A stretch of 64,000 nucleotides of DNA from RYN-230 sp963770535. GTDB taxonomy: Bacteria > Actinomycetota > Actinomycetes > Streptosporangiales > Streptosporangiaceae. The DNA lies in NCBI GenBank assembly GCA_963770535.1, contig CAVYPZ010000007.1:558001-622000 (forward strand), in the 5' to 3' direction. The translations under genes were made by a program, and so were the position numbers. Shown here in pieces: positions 27,830 to 37,133 of the stretch (positions are counted from its first letter, which is position 1; every line of letters begins with the position of its first letter). A model generated the notes under the pieces. The model ran no database searches, was not told where the DNA came from, and saw only the letters and a program-made list of their open reading frames with translations.

Positions 27830-28633
27830 GGCACTGTTGCGTTGTGCCTTCCCTGAACAGCATCGGAGCACGATCCGGATGCTCTGCTGGGTTCAGATGG
27901 AAAGCGCGAGGTCGTCGAATGCCACGCGGAGCCTGTGGCGGCTGGGGACCTCAGTGGCGATGTCGTAGTGGCCGCGGCGGAGGTTCTGCACGAAGGCATG
28001 GCCGACGGCGAGGATCCGGGCTGAGCGGTGGCGCTTCAGGCCTCGCATCGGCCGCAGCCGGGCCTTCAGCCGCCCGTGGTCAGCCTCGACCGGATTATTC
28101 GCGTACTGCTCGAAGGTGTGCAGCGCCGAGGGGACCAGCCCGTCCAGGACCCGCGGGTAGACAGGGGCGCGAGCGGTCGTGACTTCGACCGGGACCGTGC
28201 CGGCCCGCAGCGCTTGAGTGAAGAAGCGCCGGGCGGCCGCCAGATCGCGCCTCGCCAACAGCAGGACGTCGATGACCTGGCCATGCTGGTCGACCGCCCG
28301 GTAGAGATAGGCCCACGTACCGGCGACCTTCAGGTACGTCTCGTCGGCGAATCAGCGGTCACCGGGAGCATGGCGGCCCGGCCTCGCAGCCTCGATGAAC
28401 TCCGGGGTGAACCGTTGCACCCACCGGTACACGCTGACGTGATCAACGGTGACGCCGCGCTCGGCCAGCAGTTCCTCGACATCCCGGTAGGACAGCCCAT
28501 ACCGCAGGTACCAGCGGACTGCGACCGAGATCACGTCAGGCGAGAACCGGAAGCCAGCGAAAACCGAAGCCGTGCGAAGCGCAGTCACAGAACCAGTCTC
28601 CTGCCATCCGCGATCGACCAACGCAACAGTGCC
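27830..28633 (-). mobile_element. IS6-family insertion sequence, inactive copy
   Basis: Bounded by perfect 15-bp inverted repeats, GGCACTGTTGCGTTG at 27830-27844 and its reverse complement at 28619-28633, giving an 804-bp element, a normal IS6 size. No direct target duplication could be found in the flanks. The enclosed transposase is dead (see next entry). Two further fragments of the same family lie at 34.1-34.5 kb and 36.6-37.1 kb, both keeping the same right-hand repeat. Confidence 0.85.
27893..28588 (-). pseudogene. IS6-family transposase with in-frame TGA and lost catalytic Asp
   Basis: The 232-codon frame from GTG 28588 reads 'SVFAGFRFSPDVISVAVRWY' and 'LRYGLSYRDVEELLAERGV', then 'HAPGDR', TGA at 28352-28354, and 'FADETYLKVAGTWAYLYRAV'. 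In the homologous copy at 34.2 kb the codon after 'HAPGDR' is Trp, so TGG became TGA. Further on, 'VTTARAPVYP' has Ala where IS6 transposases have the second catalytic Asp ('TDRA'). The third acidic residue remains ('VEADHGRLK'). Two independent lesions make this a true pseudogene rather than recoding. Confidence 0.9.
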
Positions 28634-28828
28634 GCGGGAGGGATCACCGGCCCGGTGACCGCAATAGCGGTCCAGAAGCTGGTAGCCGGGCCACGGCGTA
28701 TGAGGCGTGCCCGCAGCACTGCCGACCAGGTCGGCGGGCTGAGCATCGTGCCCGGTGGCCTTCATGCGCTGGGCGTCACCGGCCGGGCAGGCCGGGCTTC
28801 CCCGGGCCTGCCCGGCCGAAGCCACTGC

Positions 28829-29344
28829 CTACTCGTTGCCGGCCAGCCGGGCTGCGTGCGTTTCCTGCTGCCGGGCCGCGAAGCGAATGAACTCTGTCAT
28901 CCGGCGCAGTGTCGGAACGTCGAATCGCCGCAGGTACACGGCGCCTTCCTCGAAGATCGGCGCGAAGATCTCATTGAGCATGGCGTAGCTCTTGTCGGTC
29001 GGCTGGACGGTGACCCGGCGCCGGTCCCTGGTGTCCCGTACCCGGGTGGCGTAGCCAGTCCGCTCTAGCCGGTCGATCGCCGTGGTGACGCCCCCGGTGG
29101 TCAGGCCTGCCGCGGCGGCGAGCTCGCCGGGGCTGAGCGGGGAGGGCGCAAAGATCAGCTCCAGGCAGCGCAGGTCTGTGCGATTGAGGCCCAGCCGGTC
29201 CGCGACCCGCTGGTCCAGGGTGTCGGTTGACCGCTGGAACACCTGCATGACCTGCCCGAATTCCTCGATCAGGCGCTCGCGTTCGTCCGCGTCCCGATCC
29301 GGTTCCGCTGCCACCGCGGCTCCTCTCCTCAATTCTCTTGACAT
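28829..29344 (-). CDS. MarR-family transcriptional regulator
   Basis: 171 residues with the MarR winged helix: 'LNRTDLRCLELIF', 'LSPGELAAAAGLTTGGVTTA' (recognition helix) and 'RVRDTRDRRRVTVQPT' (the DxRxx wing motif). A roughly 30-residue charged N-terminal extension precedes it. It is divergent from a two-gene group (unknown protein and flavin monooxygenase). The gap carries an inverted repeat that is the probable operator. MarR proteins usually repress neighbouring oxidoreductase or efflux genes until an aromatic ligand binds, so control of the monooxygenase is a fair inference. Confidence 0.9.
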   Translation of the reverse strand: MSRELRRGAAVAAEPDRDADERERLIEEFGQVMQVFQRSTDTLDQRVADRLGLNRTDLRCLELIFAPSPLSPGELAAAAGLTTGGVTTAIDRLERTGYATRVRDTRDRRRVTVQPTDKSYAMLNEIFAPIFEEGAVYLRRFDVPTLRRMTEFIRFAARQQETHAARLAGNE

Positions 29345-29420
29345 TCTAGCGACCCTGCTCCTAGGTTACTAGCAGAGCAAGTAACTAGAAAATCTAGTAA
29401 CTGGATCACTGGAGGAATCC
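29345..29420. promoter_or_regulatory. Probable MarR operator in divergent promoter region
   Basis: ACTAG-N5-CTAGT is a perfect inverted repeat at about 29384-29398. It is flanked by further GTTACTAG / TAGTAAC half-sites on each side (about 29364-29402), so three to four overlapping half-sites fall within 40 bp. The region is strikingly AT-rich against its surroundings and lies midway between the MarR start and the divergent gene's ATG, with GGAGGA just before the latter. Confidence 0.65.
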
Positions 29421-30020
29421 ATGCACACCAGCACTGCCAGCCGCCTCGTCTTCAACCCCCAGGTCCACCACCTCACGATCGCCGCCGGCCCGACACCGGC
29501 CGGCCGTCCGTATGCGGCTCGCTTCGGGGGCCCAGCGTCCAAGATCACCACCGACCCGGACGGGCGCACGATCACCATCACCCGCTGCGGGCAGCTGCAT
29601 CCCTTCGACTTCACGCGCCGCTCCGCGTGCATCACCCTGGCTCCCGGCAGCGAGTGGGACATCGAGATCCAGGGCGACGCCACGCACATCACTGCCGATC
29701 TGACAGGCGTGCGGCTGAACTCGCTGTCCGTCACCGGCGCGCTGGCCCGCTCGGCCTTCCTGCTTCCGGAGACCGACCGCGCCGTGCCGGTCCGCATTGT
29801 CGGCGGCGTGCGCTCCGTGAGGTTCTGCCTGCCGGCCGGCACCCAGGTCGCACTGCGCGGCAGGCACGGCTTCACCAGCCTCTCGCTGGACGGCGAGTGG
29901 ACCGGGACGCTCGCCACCTGCGACTGGCACAGCACGGCCGCCGATCCCGGCAGCTCCGCCCCCGGTTACGAGATCACCCTCGGCGCCGGCAGTAACCACC
30001 TCACCATCGACCAGAAATGA
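29421..30020 (+). CDS. Hypothetical protein, predicted beta-rich (DUF4097-like appearance)
   Basis: 199 residues with a good GGAGGA site. The sequence is a succession of short strands ('ITTDPDGRTITITRC', 'DIEIQGDATHITADLTGVRL', 'LSVTGALARSAFLLPET', 'RSVRFCLPAGTQVALRGRHG'), resembling the right-handed beta repeats of DUF4097/adhesin-like proteins. No signal peptide or membrane segment is visible, so it is likely cytoplasmic. It precedes a flavin monooxygenase by 45 bp on the same strand and both are probably controlled by the divergent MarR protein. Function unknown; a ligand-binding or scaffold role is only a guess. Confidence 0.65.
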   Translation: MHTSTASRLVFNPQVHHLTIAAGPTPAGRPYAARFGGPASKITTDPDGRTITITRCGQLHPFDFTRRSACITLAPGSEWDIEIQGDATHITADLTGVRLNSLSVTGALARSAFLLPETDRAVPVRIVGGVRSVRFCLPAGTQVALRGRHGFTSLSLDGEWTGTLATCDWHSTAADPGSSAPGYEITLGAGSNHLTIDQK

Positions 30021-30065
30021 CCTGCCGAGAACATCCCACAGGCCCGACAGAAAGGTTGTCCAGCT

Positions 30066-31424
30066 ATGCACGTCCTGATCATCGGCGCCGGTTACGGTGG
30101 CCTGAACCTTGCCCACAAACTGCGCAGCGCCGACGTATCGTTCGCCGTCTATGAGAAGCACCGCAGCCGCACTGACGGGCTCTACGGTTACCGGGTCGGC
30201 ATCGACCCCACCGGCAACCGAGCCCTAAAGGAATGCCTGCCGCCCGAGCTGTTCCAGACCTTCCTGGCCACCTGCGCCCGGGCCCCGCGCTTCTTCACCG
30301 TCCTGACCGAGAAGAAGCGGCGCACCGCCGCCATCCCGCTGCGCGGTGACGCCGATGAGGTCAACTCCGAGCGCTCAGTCTCCCGCCAGACCTTGCGCCA
30401 GCTGCTCCTCACCGGCCTAGAGCGGGAGGTGCACTACGGCAAGCGGTTCACCCACTACGAGCGGCGCGACGACGGCACGGTGACCGCCTACTTCGCCGAC
30501 GGCACCTCGGTGGTCGGCGACGTCCTGGTCGCGGCCGACGGCGCGCACTCCGCGGTACGCGCCCAGTACCTGCCGCACGCCGTGCTGCGGCCCGCCGGGA
30601 TCACCACCATCAGCGCGAAGATCCCGCTCACCCCCCAGGCCCTCGACCTGCTGCCCTGCGAATCCCGGCAGGGCCTGTCCCTGGTGTTCGCGCCCAGAGG
30701 CTTCATGTGCATCTGGCACGTCATGCAATTCGGCTGGGACGCGCGCGGCGGCGTCAAGGACAGCGCCGCCGGCAACGACGCCGAGTTGCTCAAGGCCTGG
30801 CCGGGGATGCTCTTCGACAACACCCGCGACTACATCTCGTGGGGGCTGTGGGCAGCGGAGGGCAAGTTCCCCGCCGGCACCATGCAGATGCGTGGCCAGG
30901 AACTGATCGATCTGGCGCTGCGGCTCACCCCGAACTGGCATCCCGACTTCCGCAGGCTGTTCGCGCTGTCAGATCCCAGCACCGCGTTCCCGCTCAGCAT
31001 CGTCACCTCCGAGCCGGTCCAGGCCTGGCAGACCACCAGCATCACGCTGCTCGGCGACGCCATCCACACCATGACCCCGGGGCAGGGGGTCGGCGCCAAC
31101 ACCTCGCTGCGGGACGCCCAGCTGCTCGGCCGGGAACTGGCCGCCGTGCAACGCGGCGAGAAACAGCTGCTCGACGCGATCGCCGCCTACGAAGCCGAGA
31201 TGATCCCTTACGGCTTCGCGCGGGTCGCCGACTCGCTCGCGCAGAACGGCACCTCAGGCCACGACCCACTGCACAAGCCGGTCATCGGCCGGGCGGTACT
31301 CAGCCTCAACCGGGCGTATTTCAGGGCTGTTGACAAAGTCCCCTCCCTGCAGCGCAGGTTCGTCGAAGACCTCTACACCTACCGAGGCGCCGAGGACCGG
31401 CCGGCCCACGATGCCGCCGCTTAG
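30066..31424 (+). CDS. FAD-dependent monooxygenase / oxidoreductase (class A)
   Basis: 452 residues, preceded by AGAAAGG. 'MHVLIIGAGYGGLNLAHKLR' is the FAD Rossmann motif at the very N-terminus, 'VVGDVLVAADGAHSAVRAQY' the DG motif, and 'ITLLGDAIHTMTPGQGVGAN' the GD motif. The C-terminal stretch ends with a basic, helical segment ('AYFRAVDKVPSLQRRFVEDL'). Class A enzymes hydroxylate aromatic substrates with NAD(P)H. It follows the beta-rich protein gene and is separated by 400 bp from a divergent MarR gene. It is the third enzyme of this class within 15 kb. Confidence 0.88.
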   Translation: MHVLIIGAGYGGLNLAHKLRSADVSFAVYEKHRSRTDGLYGYRVGIDPTGNRALKECLPPELFQTFLATCARAPRFFTVLTEKKRRTAAIPLRGDADEVNSERSVSRQTLRQLLLTGLEREVHYGKRFTHYERRDDGTVTAYFADGTSVVGDVLVAADGAHSAVRAQYLPHAVLRPAGITTISAKIPLTPQALDLLPCESRQGLSLVFAPRGFMCIWHVMQFGWDARGGVKDSAAGNDAELLKAWPGMLFDNTRDYISWGLWAAEGKFPAGTMQMRGQELIDLALRLTPNWHPDFRRLFALSDPSTAFPLSIVTSEPVQAWQTTSITLLGDAIHTMTPGQGVGANTSLRDAQLLGRELAAVQRGEKQLLDAIAAYEAEMIPYGFARVADSLAQNGTSGHDPLHKPVIGRAVLSLNRAYFRAVDKVPSLQRRFVEDLYTYRGAEDRPAHDAAA

Positions 31425-31709
31425 AGGAGCCCGCCGGGCGCGCCCGCGCCGGGCGGCCCGGCGGCGGATGAATAAGCGCACGCAGGACCTCCCATGGCGG
31501 CTCTCCACTCGACCCATACCACCAGCACTTCGGAGCGCAGCAACATCGATCCTGAACTGCGCCTGGCCTTCCCGGGCTGGTGGGCGGTGGTGGTGTGGCA
31601 TATCTGGCAGCGGGTGACCGGAAGATGGGTGATGGTCACGAACGCCCTCGCGCCGATGCGGATCATCGAGACCTTCCAGGACCTGTCCGTGCCGAAAACC
31701 TCGTCCACC
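31425..31709. other. Spacer with an unconvincing short frame
   Basis: A plus-strand frame from 31494 encodes up to 101 residues, but its second half runs antisense into a transposase gene and it shows no known domain. I do not call it a gene. It lies at the junction between the MarR-linked genes and the IS graveyard. Confidence 0.45.
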
Positions 31710-32791
31710 TCATGCGACCAGGCGGTATTCGTTGATCAGACCACCGACGCGAGCCTGTCTTCGGACCCGGTACTGACCGAGATCGACCGGCTCGGGTAGC
31801 GGTTTCAGCGGGGCAGCGGTGTCCAGCGCCCGGTGAGGCCGGTGCAGATTGTGGTGGGTCTCGTACTGGCGCAGGATCTGTCGCAGGTGAGCCTGGTTCC
31901 AGATGAGGGTGCGGTCCAGGACCTCGCGCCGGCATCCGCCGATCCAGCGTTCGGCGATCGCGTTCATGCGGGGCGTCCGTACATTACAGAGCACGGTCCG
32001 GACCCCGGCATCAGCGAGAACCGCGTCGAACGTGGCCGTGAAGTTTGATCCGCGGTCGCGGATCATAAACTTGGCCCGGTGCGTTTGCTCGGCAAGGTCC
32101 ATGAGGAGGTTGCGGGCCTGCTGGGCGGTCCATTCCCCAGCCGGATGCAAAGTGACTCCGAGGATGCGGATGCGCCTGCTGGCGTGCTCGATCACGGCCA
32201 GGACATAAGCATGCGTGCCGTCGAGCAGGTCGACCGTGAAGAAAGCCGCGCCAGGATCGCGTCGGCCTGAGAACGCAGGAACTGCGACCAGGTGGGCCCG
32301 GTCCGCCGCGGCGCGGGGTCAATCCCGGCCTTCTTCAAGATCTCCCATACCGTCGACGCCGCTACCTTCACTCCCAGGCCGGCCAGTTCGCCGTGGATCC
32401 GGCGGTAGCCCCATCCGGGATTCTCCCGGGCCAGCCGGAGGACCAGGGCCTGGATGTTCCGGCGGGTCGCCGGCCGGCCACTCCTGCCGTGCGCGGACCT
32501 TGCGGCCCAGCGGCGGCGGATGATCTCGCGGTGCCAGCGCAGGATCGTGTCCGGGGTGACCAGCAGCCGCAGTCCCCGGCGGCGGGCTCTCGATATCACG
32601 CTGGCCAGGGTCGCGAGCAGGGCCCGGTCCGCCCAGGTCAGCTTCGGACGGCGTGGTTGCCGCCGCTGCAGGACGGTGAGCTGGTGGCGCAGGATCAGGA
32701 TCTCGGCGGTCTTCCACGCCTCCTTACGCCGGGACAGCCTCAGCCATGAGGCCACATGCGTGATCAGGAGGAAGACGAACCGTAGGCACAT
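31710..32791 (-). pseudogene. Integrase-core (rve, DDE) transposase, frameshifted
   Basis: The N-terminal half from ATG 32791 ('MCLRFVFLLITHVASWLRLS', then the HTH region 'VTPDTILRWHREIIRRRWAA' and 'ENPGWGYRRIHGELAGLGVK') breaks near 32240. The catalytic half continues one frame over ('FFTVDLLDGTHAYVLAVIEH', 'MIRDRGSNFTATFDAVLADA', 'AERWIGGCRREV'). Second Asp and Glu of the DDE triad are present. The first Asp, normally just before 'FF', is replaced at the frameshift. The type is the IS3/IS481-like integrase-core transposase common in actinomycetes. Not active as it stands. Confidence 0.82.
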
Positions 32792-32803
32792 GACCGGCGA
32801 TCA

Positions 32804-33265
32804 TCACGGCCGGGAGGCAGAGAGAGCAACTCTGCTGGTCAGAGCTGTGGACGGGCTTCTCGGCACGCACAGGTCGATCCCGGCATCATGCAGGATCTGC
32901 CACACCGTGGAGGCGGCGATCGGGTGGCCGAGCTTGACGAGTTCGCCTTGCACGCGTCGGTGCCCCCACGTCGGATTGTCTGTCGCCATGCGGATCACGA
33001 GTTTGCGGATCGCGGCTGCCGTGGACGGGCGTCCGGGACGCCGCCGGCTGCTGTAATCCCATTTGCGTCTGACCAGGCGCCGGTGCCAGGCGAGCAGCGT
33101 CGCCGGGGTCACCGCGAACACCTCGCCCCACTGGCGCCGGGGGATCAGCCGGGACAGCGCCGCGAGCCACAGCCGGTCGGCCAGCTGGTAGCGGACCCGG
33201 CTGATCTGGCGGCGCAGCACCGCGTTCTCGTGCCGAAGCACCAGGAACTCGGCGTCCTTGGACAC
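32804..33265 (-). pseudogene. Truncated integrase-core transposase (HTH half only)
   Basis: 153 residues with the N-terminal helix-turn-helix and HTH_21 portion ('AVTPATLLAWHRRLVRRKWD', 'MATDNPTWGHRRVQGELVKL'), ending in an unrelated tail with 'ALTSRVAL'. The whole DDE domain is gone. It stops 12 bp before the start of the next transposase on the same strand. The same junction, with the same odd tail, recurs near 42.3 kb, so the fusion of these two elements happened once and was then copied. Confidence 0.8.
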
Positions 33266-33414
33266 CTCCTGCCGGGCCAGAACTATCAGACAGCGAACGA
33301 GCAGGTAGACGACCGAGAAGATCGCTCAGCGATGATCCCAACCCGGTAGGCCGCCCAAGCCAGATCCAGTAATCGAGCCGCACAGGATGTGGACGTAGCG
33401 GGAGCTCACTTCGA

Positions 33415-34002
33415 TCACGAACAGCAGTACAGGCGCGGGAGTGTCAGGGCGCGGTCCACGTGGAAGAAGTCGGTGGCCAGGATGGCCGCGGCCTGGGCGT
33501 GCAGGAACTGCCGCCAGGTCGTGTCGGTGTTCCGCACTGGCGCTGGCGGGATCCGCTGAGTCTTGAGTACCCGGCGGATGGTGGAGGTGCCGACCCGGTG
33601 GCCGAGCTTGAGCAGCTCGCCCTGGATGCGCTGGTATCCCCAGCCGTGGTTCTCGGTGGCGAGTCGCTCGAAGAGCGCGGTGATCTCAGCACTGACCGGT
33701 GGGCGTCCGGTCCGGTTCGGGTAGATCCATTTCTTTCCCACCAGGCGACGATGCCATCGCAGGACGGTGCCAGGCGTGACCAGTCGGTGTGCCTGCAGGG
33801 TTCTGGGCAGCTGCTGGATCAGCGCGGCCAGTACCGCCTGGTCGGCCCAGTCCAGCCGGGGCCGCGGGTTACGCAGGCGCAGGACGGCGACCTCGTGCCG
33901 CAGCACGAGCAGTTCCGCGTTCTTGGATGCCGGTCATCGGCCGAGCAGGACCAGCCAGCTGCAGAGCTGGACGAAGATCAGGTAGAGAAGGCGAAGAGAC
34001 AC
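33415..34002 (-). pseudogene. Integrase-core transposase remnant (nonsense and C-terminal truncation)
   Basis: From GTG 34002 the frame reads 'VSLRLLYLIFVQLCSWLVLL', meets TGA at about 33934, resumes as 'ASKNAELLVLRHEVAVLRLR', and continues through 'ENHGWGYQRIQGELLKLGHR' to 'ILATDFFHVDRALTLPRLYC' before ending. Only the first catalytic Asp (TDFF) remains. It is a close relative of the copy at 35.3-36.4 kb, sharing both start and HTH sequences. Confidence 0.82.
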
Positions 34003-34079
34003 GGGTGATCATCTTGCCGGACCACTGCTCGCCCGTCGTCCCAGTTCACAGGTGCAGCCGACTTTTGGAAGCCGACAGG

Positions 34080-34494
34080 GTGAAGAAGCGCCGGGCGGCT
34101 GCCAGGTCACTCCTCATCGACAGCAGGACGTCGATGACCTGCCCATGCTGGTCGATTGCCCGGTACAGGTACGTCCAGCGGCCCGGTACCTCACGTGTGT
34201 CTCATCGACGGACCACCGGTCACCGGGGGCATGGCGGCATGGCCTGGCAGCTTCGATGAACTCGGGGCTGAAGCGCTGCACCCACCGGTAGATGGTGACG
34301 TCATCAACGGTGACACCGCGCTCGGCCAGCAGTTCCTCGACGTCACGGTAAGACAGGCCGTACCGCAGGTAACACCGGACCGCGGCGGCGATCACCTCCC
34401 GCGGGAACCGGAAACCAGTGAACACCGAAGACGAGCCAGACGACGCCACCGGACCAGTCTCCCGCCCGCCGCGATCGACCAACGCGACAGTGCC
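34080..34494 (-). pseudogene. IS6-family transposase fragment
   Basis: Keeps the right inverted repeat (CAACGCGACAGTGCC at 34480-34494) and the N-terminal half: 'SVFTGFRFPREVIAAAVRCY', 'EELLAERGVTVDDVTIYRWV', 'HAPGDRWSVDETHVRYRAAG'. A frameshift follows, after which 'TYLYRAIDQHGQVIDVLL' is still readable, and the element stops abruptly near 34080 after 'AAARRFFT'. The catalytic domain beyond that is missing. Confidence 0.82.
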
Positions 34495-34623
34495 GATGAA
34501 TCCGCATGCCAGTCCCTCTTACGGCGATCTTTGCCGTAGAGTACGGCGAGTTGTGTGATGAGCAATCATCAACTGGCTGGTGACCAGCCAGTTCGTCCCT
34601 TTGATGATAATCGGTAGGCGACC

Positions 34624-35163
34624 GTGAGGCCCGTATCTGGCGAGCGACCGCAGCAGTCTGAGGCAGTCATTGCTGTCTACCAAGCGCTGGTTGCCAGGCG
34701 TGGGTCCAGCTTGGATCTTGTCTGGCGGGTCCCTGCCTTCGTGCTGACGGCCGAAACACTCATCTATGCAGGCCTCTTCGTGATTAAGCTGAGGCTAGCC
34801 ATTGCAGTACTGGGAGCCTTGGGAGCTGCCATTGCCTCTTTCGGCGCGATGACGATGCGGCGGGCCCACCTATCCACCAAAGTCGATGACGATTGGCTCG
34901 ATTGGTATGAGGAGAAGTTGCTTATCTCGTACAAAGAGTTCCGCCTACACCACGGCGAGCATCTTCGTGATCGCGAGGCCCTAAACAAAGTCTTGCGGTG
35001 GGAGCCCTTGAAGCGGGAGCGCTTCAACTGGATTGATCGTTGCGTCGTCCTCAGGGCAACCAAAGGGGGAAGCGCGGTCATCTGGATCTTCCTGCTGCTA
35101 CTCATAGGTATTGGCGCACTCCTGCTCACCGGGATCCTGATCTATAGGCTGCCAGGTCAATGA
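34624..35163 (+). CDS. Hypothetical multi-pass membrane protein
   Basis: 179 residues from GTG 34624. It opens with a cytoplasmic segment that includes 'VIAVYQALVARRGSSLDLVW', then two close hydrophobic helices ('VPAFVLTAETLIYAGLFVIK', 'AIAVLGALGAAIASFGAMTM'), a roughly 65-residue charged region, and a C-terminal helix ('GGSAVIWIFLLLLIGIGALL'). The opening 'LVWRVPAFVLTAE' recalls a widespread actinobacterial family of unknown function ('WQTPALSLTAQ'). Base composition is less GC-rich than the flanking transposases, suggesting transfer. It sits alone between IS remnants. Confidence 0.7.
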   Translation: MRPVSGERPQQSEAVIAVYQALVARRGSSLDLVWRVPAFVLTAETLIYAGLFVIKLRLAIAVLGALGAAIASFGAMTMRRAHLSTKVDDDWLDWYEEKLLISYKEFRLHHGEHLRDREALNKVLRWEPLKRERFNWIDRCVVLRATKGGSAVIWIFLLLLIGIGALLLTGILIYRLPGQ

Positions 35164-35332
35164 AGGGCTGACGGATTAGGCTGCGTCAGACCGGAAAAGC
35201 AAGGCCGAGCCGCGTCCACAGGGCATAATGCTTCCCCCCACAGATACTGAGTCTTGGCACGGGATAGTGTTCGATATCACGGATCAACCCTGCGGGGTTC
35301 CAGAAGTCGGCCACCGGCCCTGACCTGGGTCT

Positions 35333-36397
35333 CTATGCGGTCCGCTCGTAGTCGTTGATGAGGCCGCCGGGGACGGGCCGGCGCCTGATCCGCTCCTGGG
35401 AGAGATCAGCGACAGGGTGGTCGGGCCGGGGCGGGCGGAGCTGGCGGCTGCGGTGAGGCCGCCGTCCGTTGTAGTGAGCCTCGTACTCGGCCAGGATCGT
35501 CCGCAGATGCCGCGGGCCGAAGATCAGCATCCGGTCGGTGACCTCCGTCCGGGCGGTGAGCACGAACCTTTCCGCATAAGCGTCCCCGCACGGGCTCCGG
35601 GGCGGAATCTTCACCGCCTCGATACCAGCATCGGCGAGGACCGCGTCAAACGACGCGGTGAACTGCCCGGCCCGATCACGGACCAGGAACCGGAAGTCCG
35701 CGGCACGATCACCCAGATCCATCAGCAGGTTGCGGACCTGCTGCACTGTCCACAGACCGTCCGGGGTCGCGGTGATCCCGAGGATGTGCACGTAACGGGT
35801 GCCGACCTCCATGACGAACAGGCAGTACAGGCGCTGGAGAGTCGCGCAGTCCACATGGAAGAAGTCGGTGGCCAGCATGGTCGATGCCTGGGCGTGCAGG
35901 AAATGCCGCCACGTTGTGTCGGTCTGCCGTTTCGGCGCCGGGGAAATCCCCTGGGCCTTGAGGACCCGGCGGATCGTCGAGGCGCCGACCGGTTAGCCGA
36001 GCTGGAGCAGCTCGCCTTGAATCCGCTGGTATCCCCAGCTGCGGTTCTCGGTGGCGAGCCGCTCGATCAGCAGGGCGATCTCGGCGCTGACCGGCGGCCG
36101 TCCTGTCGGGTTCGGGTAGGTCCATTTCCGGGTAACAAGGCGGCGGTGCCACCGAAGGACAGTGCCGGGGGTGATCAGGCGGTGCGCCCGCAGCCCTCCC
36201 GGCAGACGCCGGATCAGCGCGGCAAGGATTACGCGGTCGGCCCAGTCCAGCCGGGGCCGGGGATTGGTGCGGTGCAGCACTGCGACCTCGTGCCGCAGCA
36301 CGAGCAACTCAGCGTTCTTGGACGCCGACGACCGGCCAAGCAGGACCAGCCAGCCGCAGAGCTGGACAAAGATGAGGTAGAGCAGGCGGAGGGACAC
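35333..36397 (-). pseudogene. Integrase-core transposase with one nonsense codon
   Basis: Nearly complete. From 'MSLRLLYLIFVQLCGWLVLL' through 'ENRSWGYQRIQGELLQLG', then TAA near 35994, resuming in the same frame as 'VGASTIRRVLKAQGISPAPK', 'MLATDFFHVDCATLQRLYCL', 'FLVRDRAGQFTASFDAVLAD', 'YAERFVLTARTEV' and ending 'GGLINDYERTA'. All three catalytic positions (Asp, Asp, Glu) are present. Compared with the 33.4-kb relative, the stop replaces a His codon by two base changes. Inactive unless the stop is a sequence error. Confidence 0.83.
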
Positions 36398-36584
36398 AAA
36401 TGATCATGATGCCCTACTGCTGACGCTGGTCATCGCTGCAGCTCACAGGCTAGGCAGACTTCTAGCACCCCGCAGGGCTTCCTCAGCGCGGCTCAGTGCA
36501 TGTGCCTATCCCGGCATGGCCCGTCCTCCCTGCGATGAGGCACAGGAGGCACGCGAGGACGGCGGCCCCGGCCGGGCGGCCTGG

Positions 36585-37065
36585 CTAGGGGCAGTTGGCG
36601 GCGGGGTCGCTGACGTTCTTCCAGTCGTAGGTGCTCAGGCTCAGGTGCGCGCAGTGCAGGCCGCTCGCGGGCTGCCAGGTCGCGCCTTGTCGATAGCAGG
36701 ACGTCGATGACCTGGCGTATTGGTTGACTGCCCGGTAGAGATAGGTCCAGGTACCTGCGACCTTCACATAGGTCTCATCGACGAACCACCGGTCTCCGGG
36801 AGCGTGGCGGCACGGGCGAGCGGCCTCGATGAACTCTGGGGTGAACCTGTACCCACCGGTAGATCGTGACGTGATCCACCGTGATGCCGCGCTCAGCGAG
36901 CAGCTCTTCGACGTCGCGGCAGGACAAGTCGTACCGCAGGTACCACCGGACCGCCAGCGAGATCACCTCCTGCGGGAACCGGAAGCCAGCGAAGACCGAG
37001 GTCATGCGGCGTGCAGTCACCAGACCAGTCTCCGGCCATCCGCGACCGACCAACGCAACAGTGTC
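36585..37065 (-). pseudogene. IS6-family transposase fragment
   Basis: The right inverted repeat is kept as CAACGCAACAGTGTC (37051-37065). The N-terminal part reads 'SVFAGFRFPQEVISLAVRWY' and 'EELLAERGITVDHVTIYRWV', and a shift occurs near 36850. Beyond it 'MKVAGTWTYLYRAVNQY' is recognisable before the sequence becomes unrelated around 36650. It is the third IS6 relic in 10 kb, and each is broken at a different place. Confidence 0.8.
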
Positions 37066-37133
37066 GGCTGGCGCAAGGCAAGATCGCGGAGAGGGCGTTG
37101 CCGGGCGTACTACTGCGCACTACAATGAACTAC

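Noticed and set aside
28352..28354. TGA in the IS6 transposase read as Trp or selenocysteine
   Set aside because: No selenocysteine insertion element is visible, actinobacteria use the standard bacterial code, and the same gene has also lost a catalytic Asp. It is simply a nonsense mutation.
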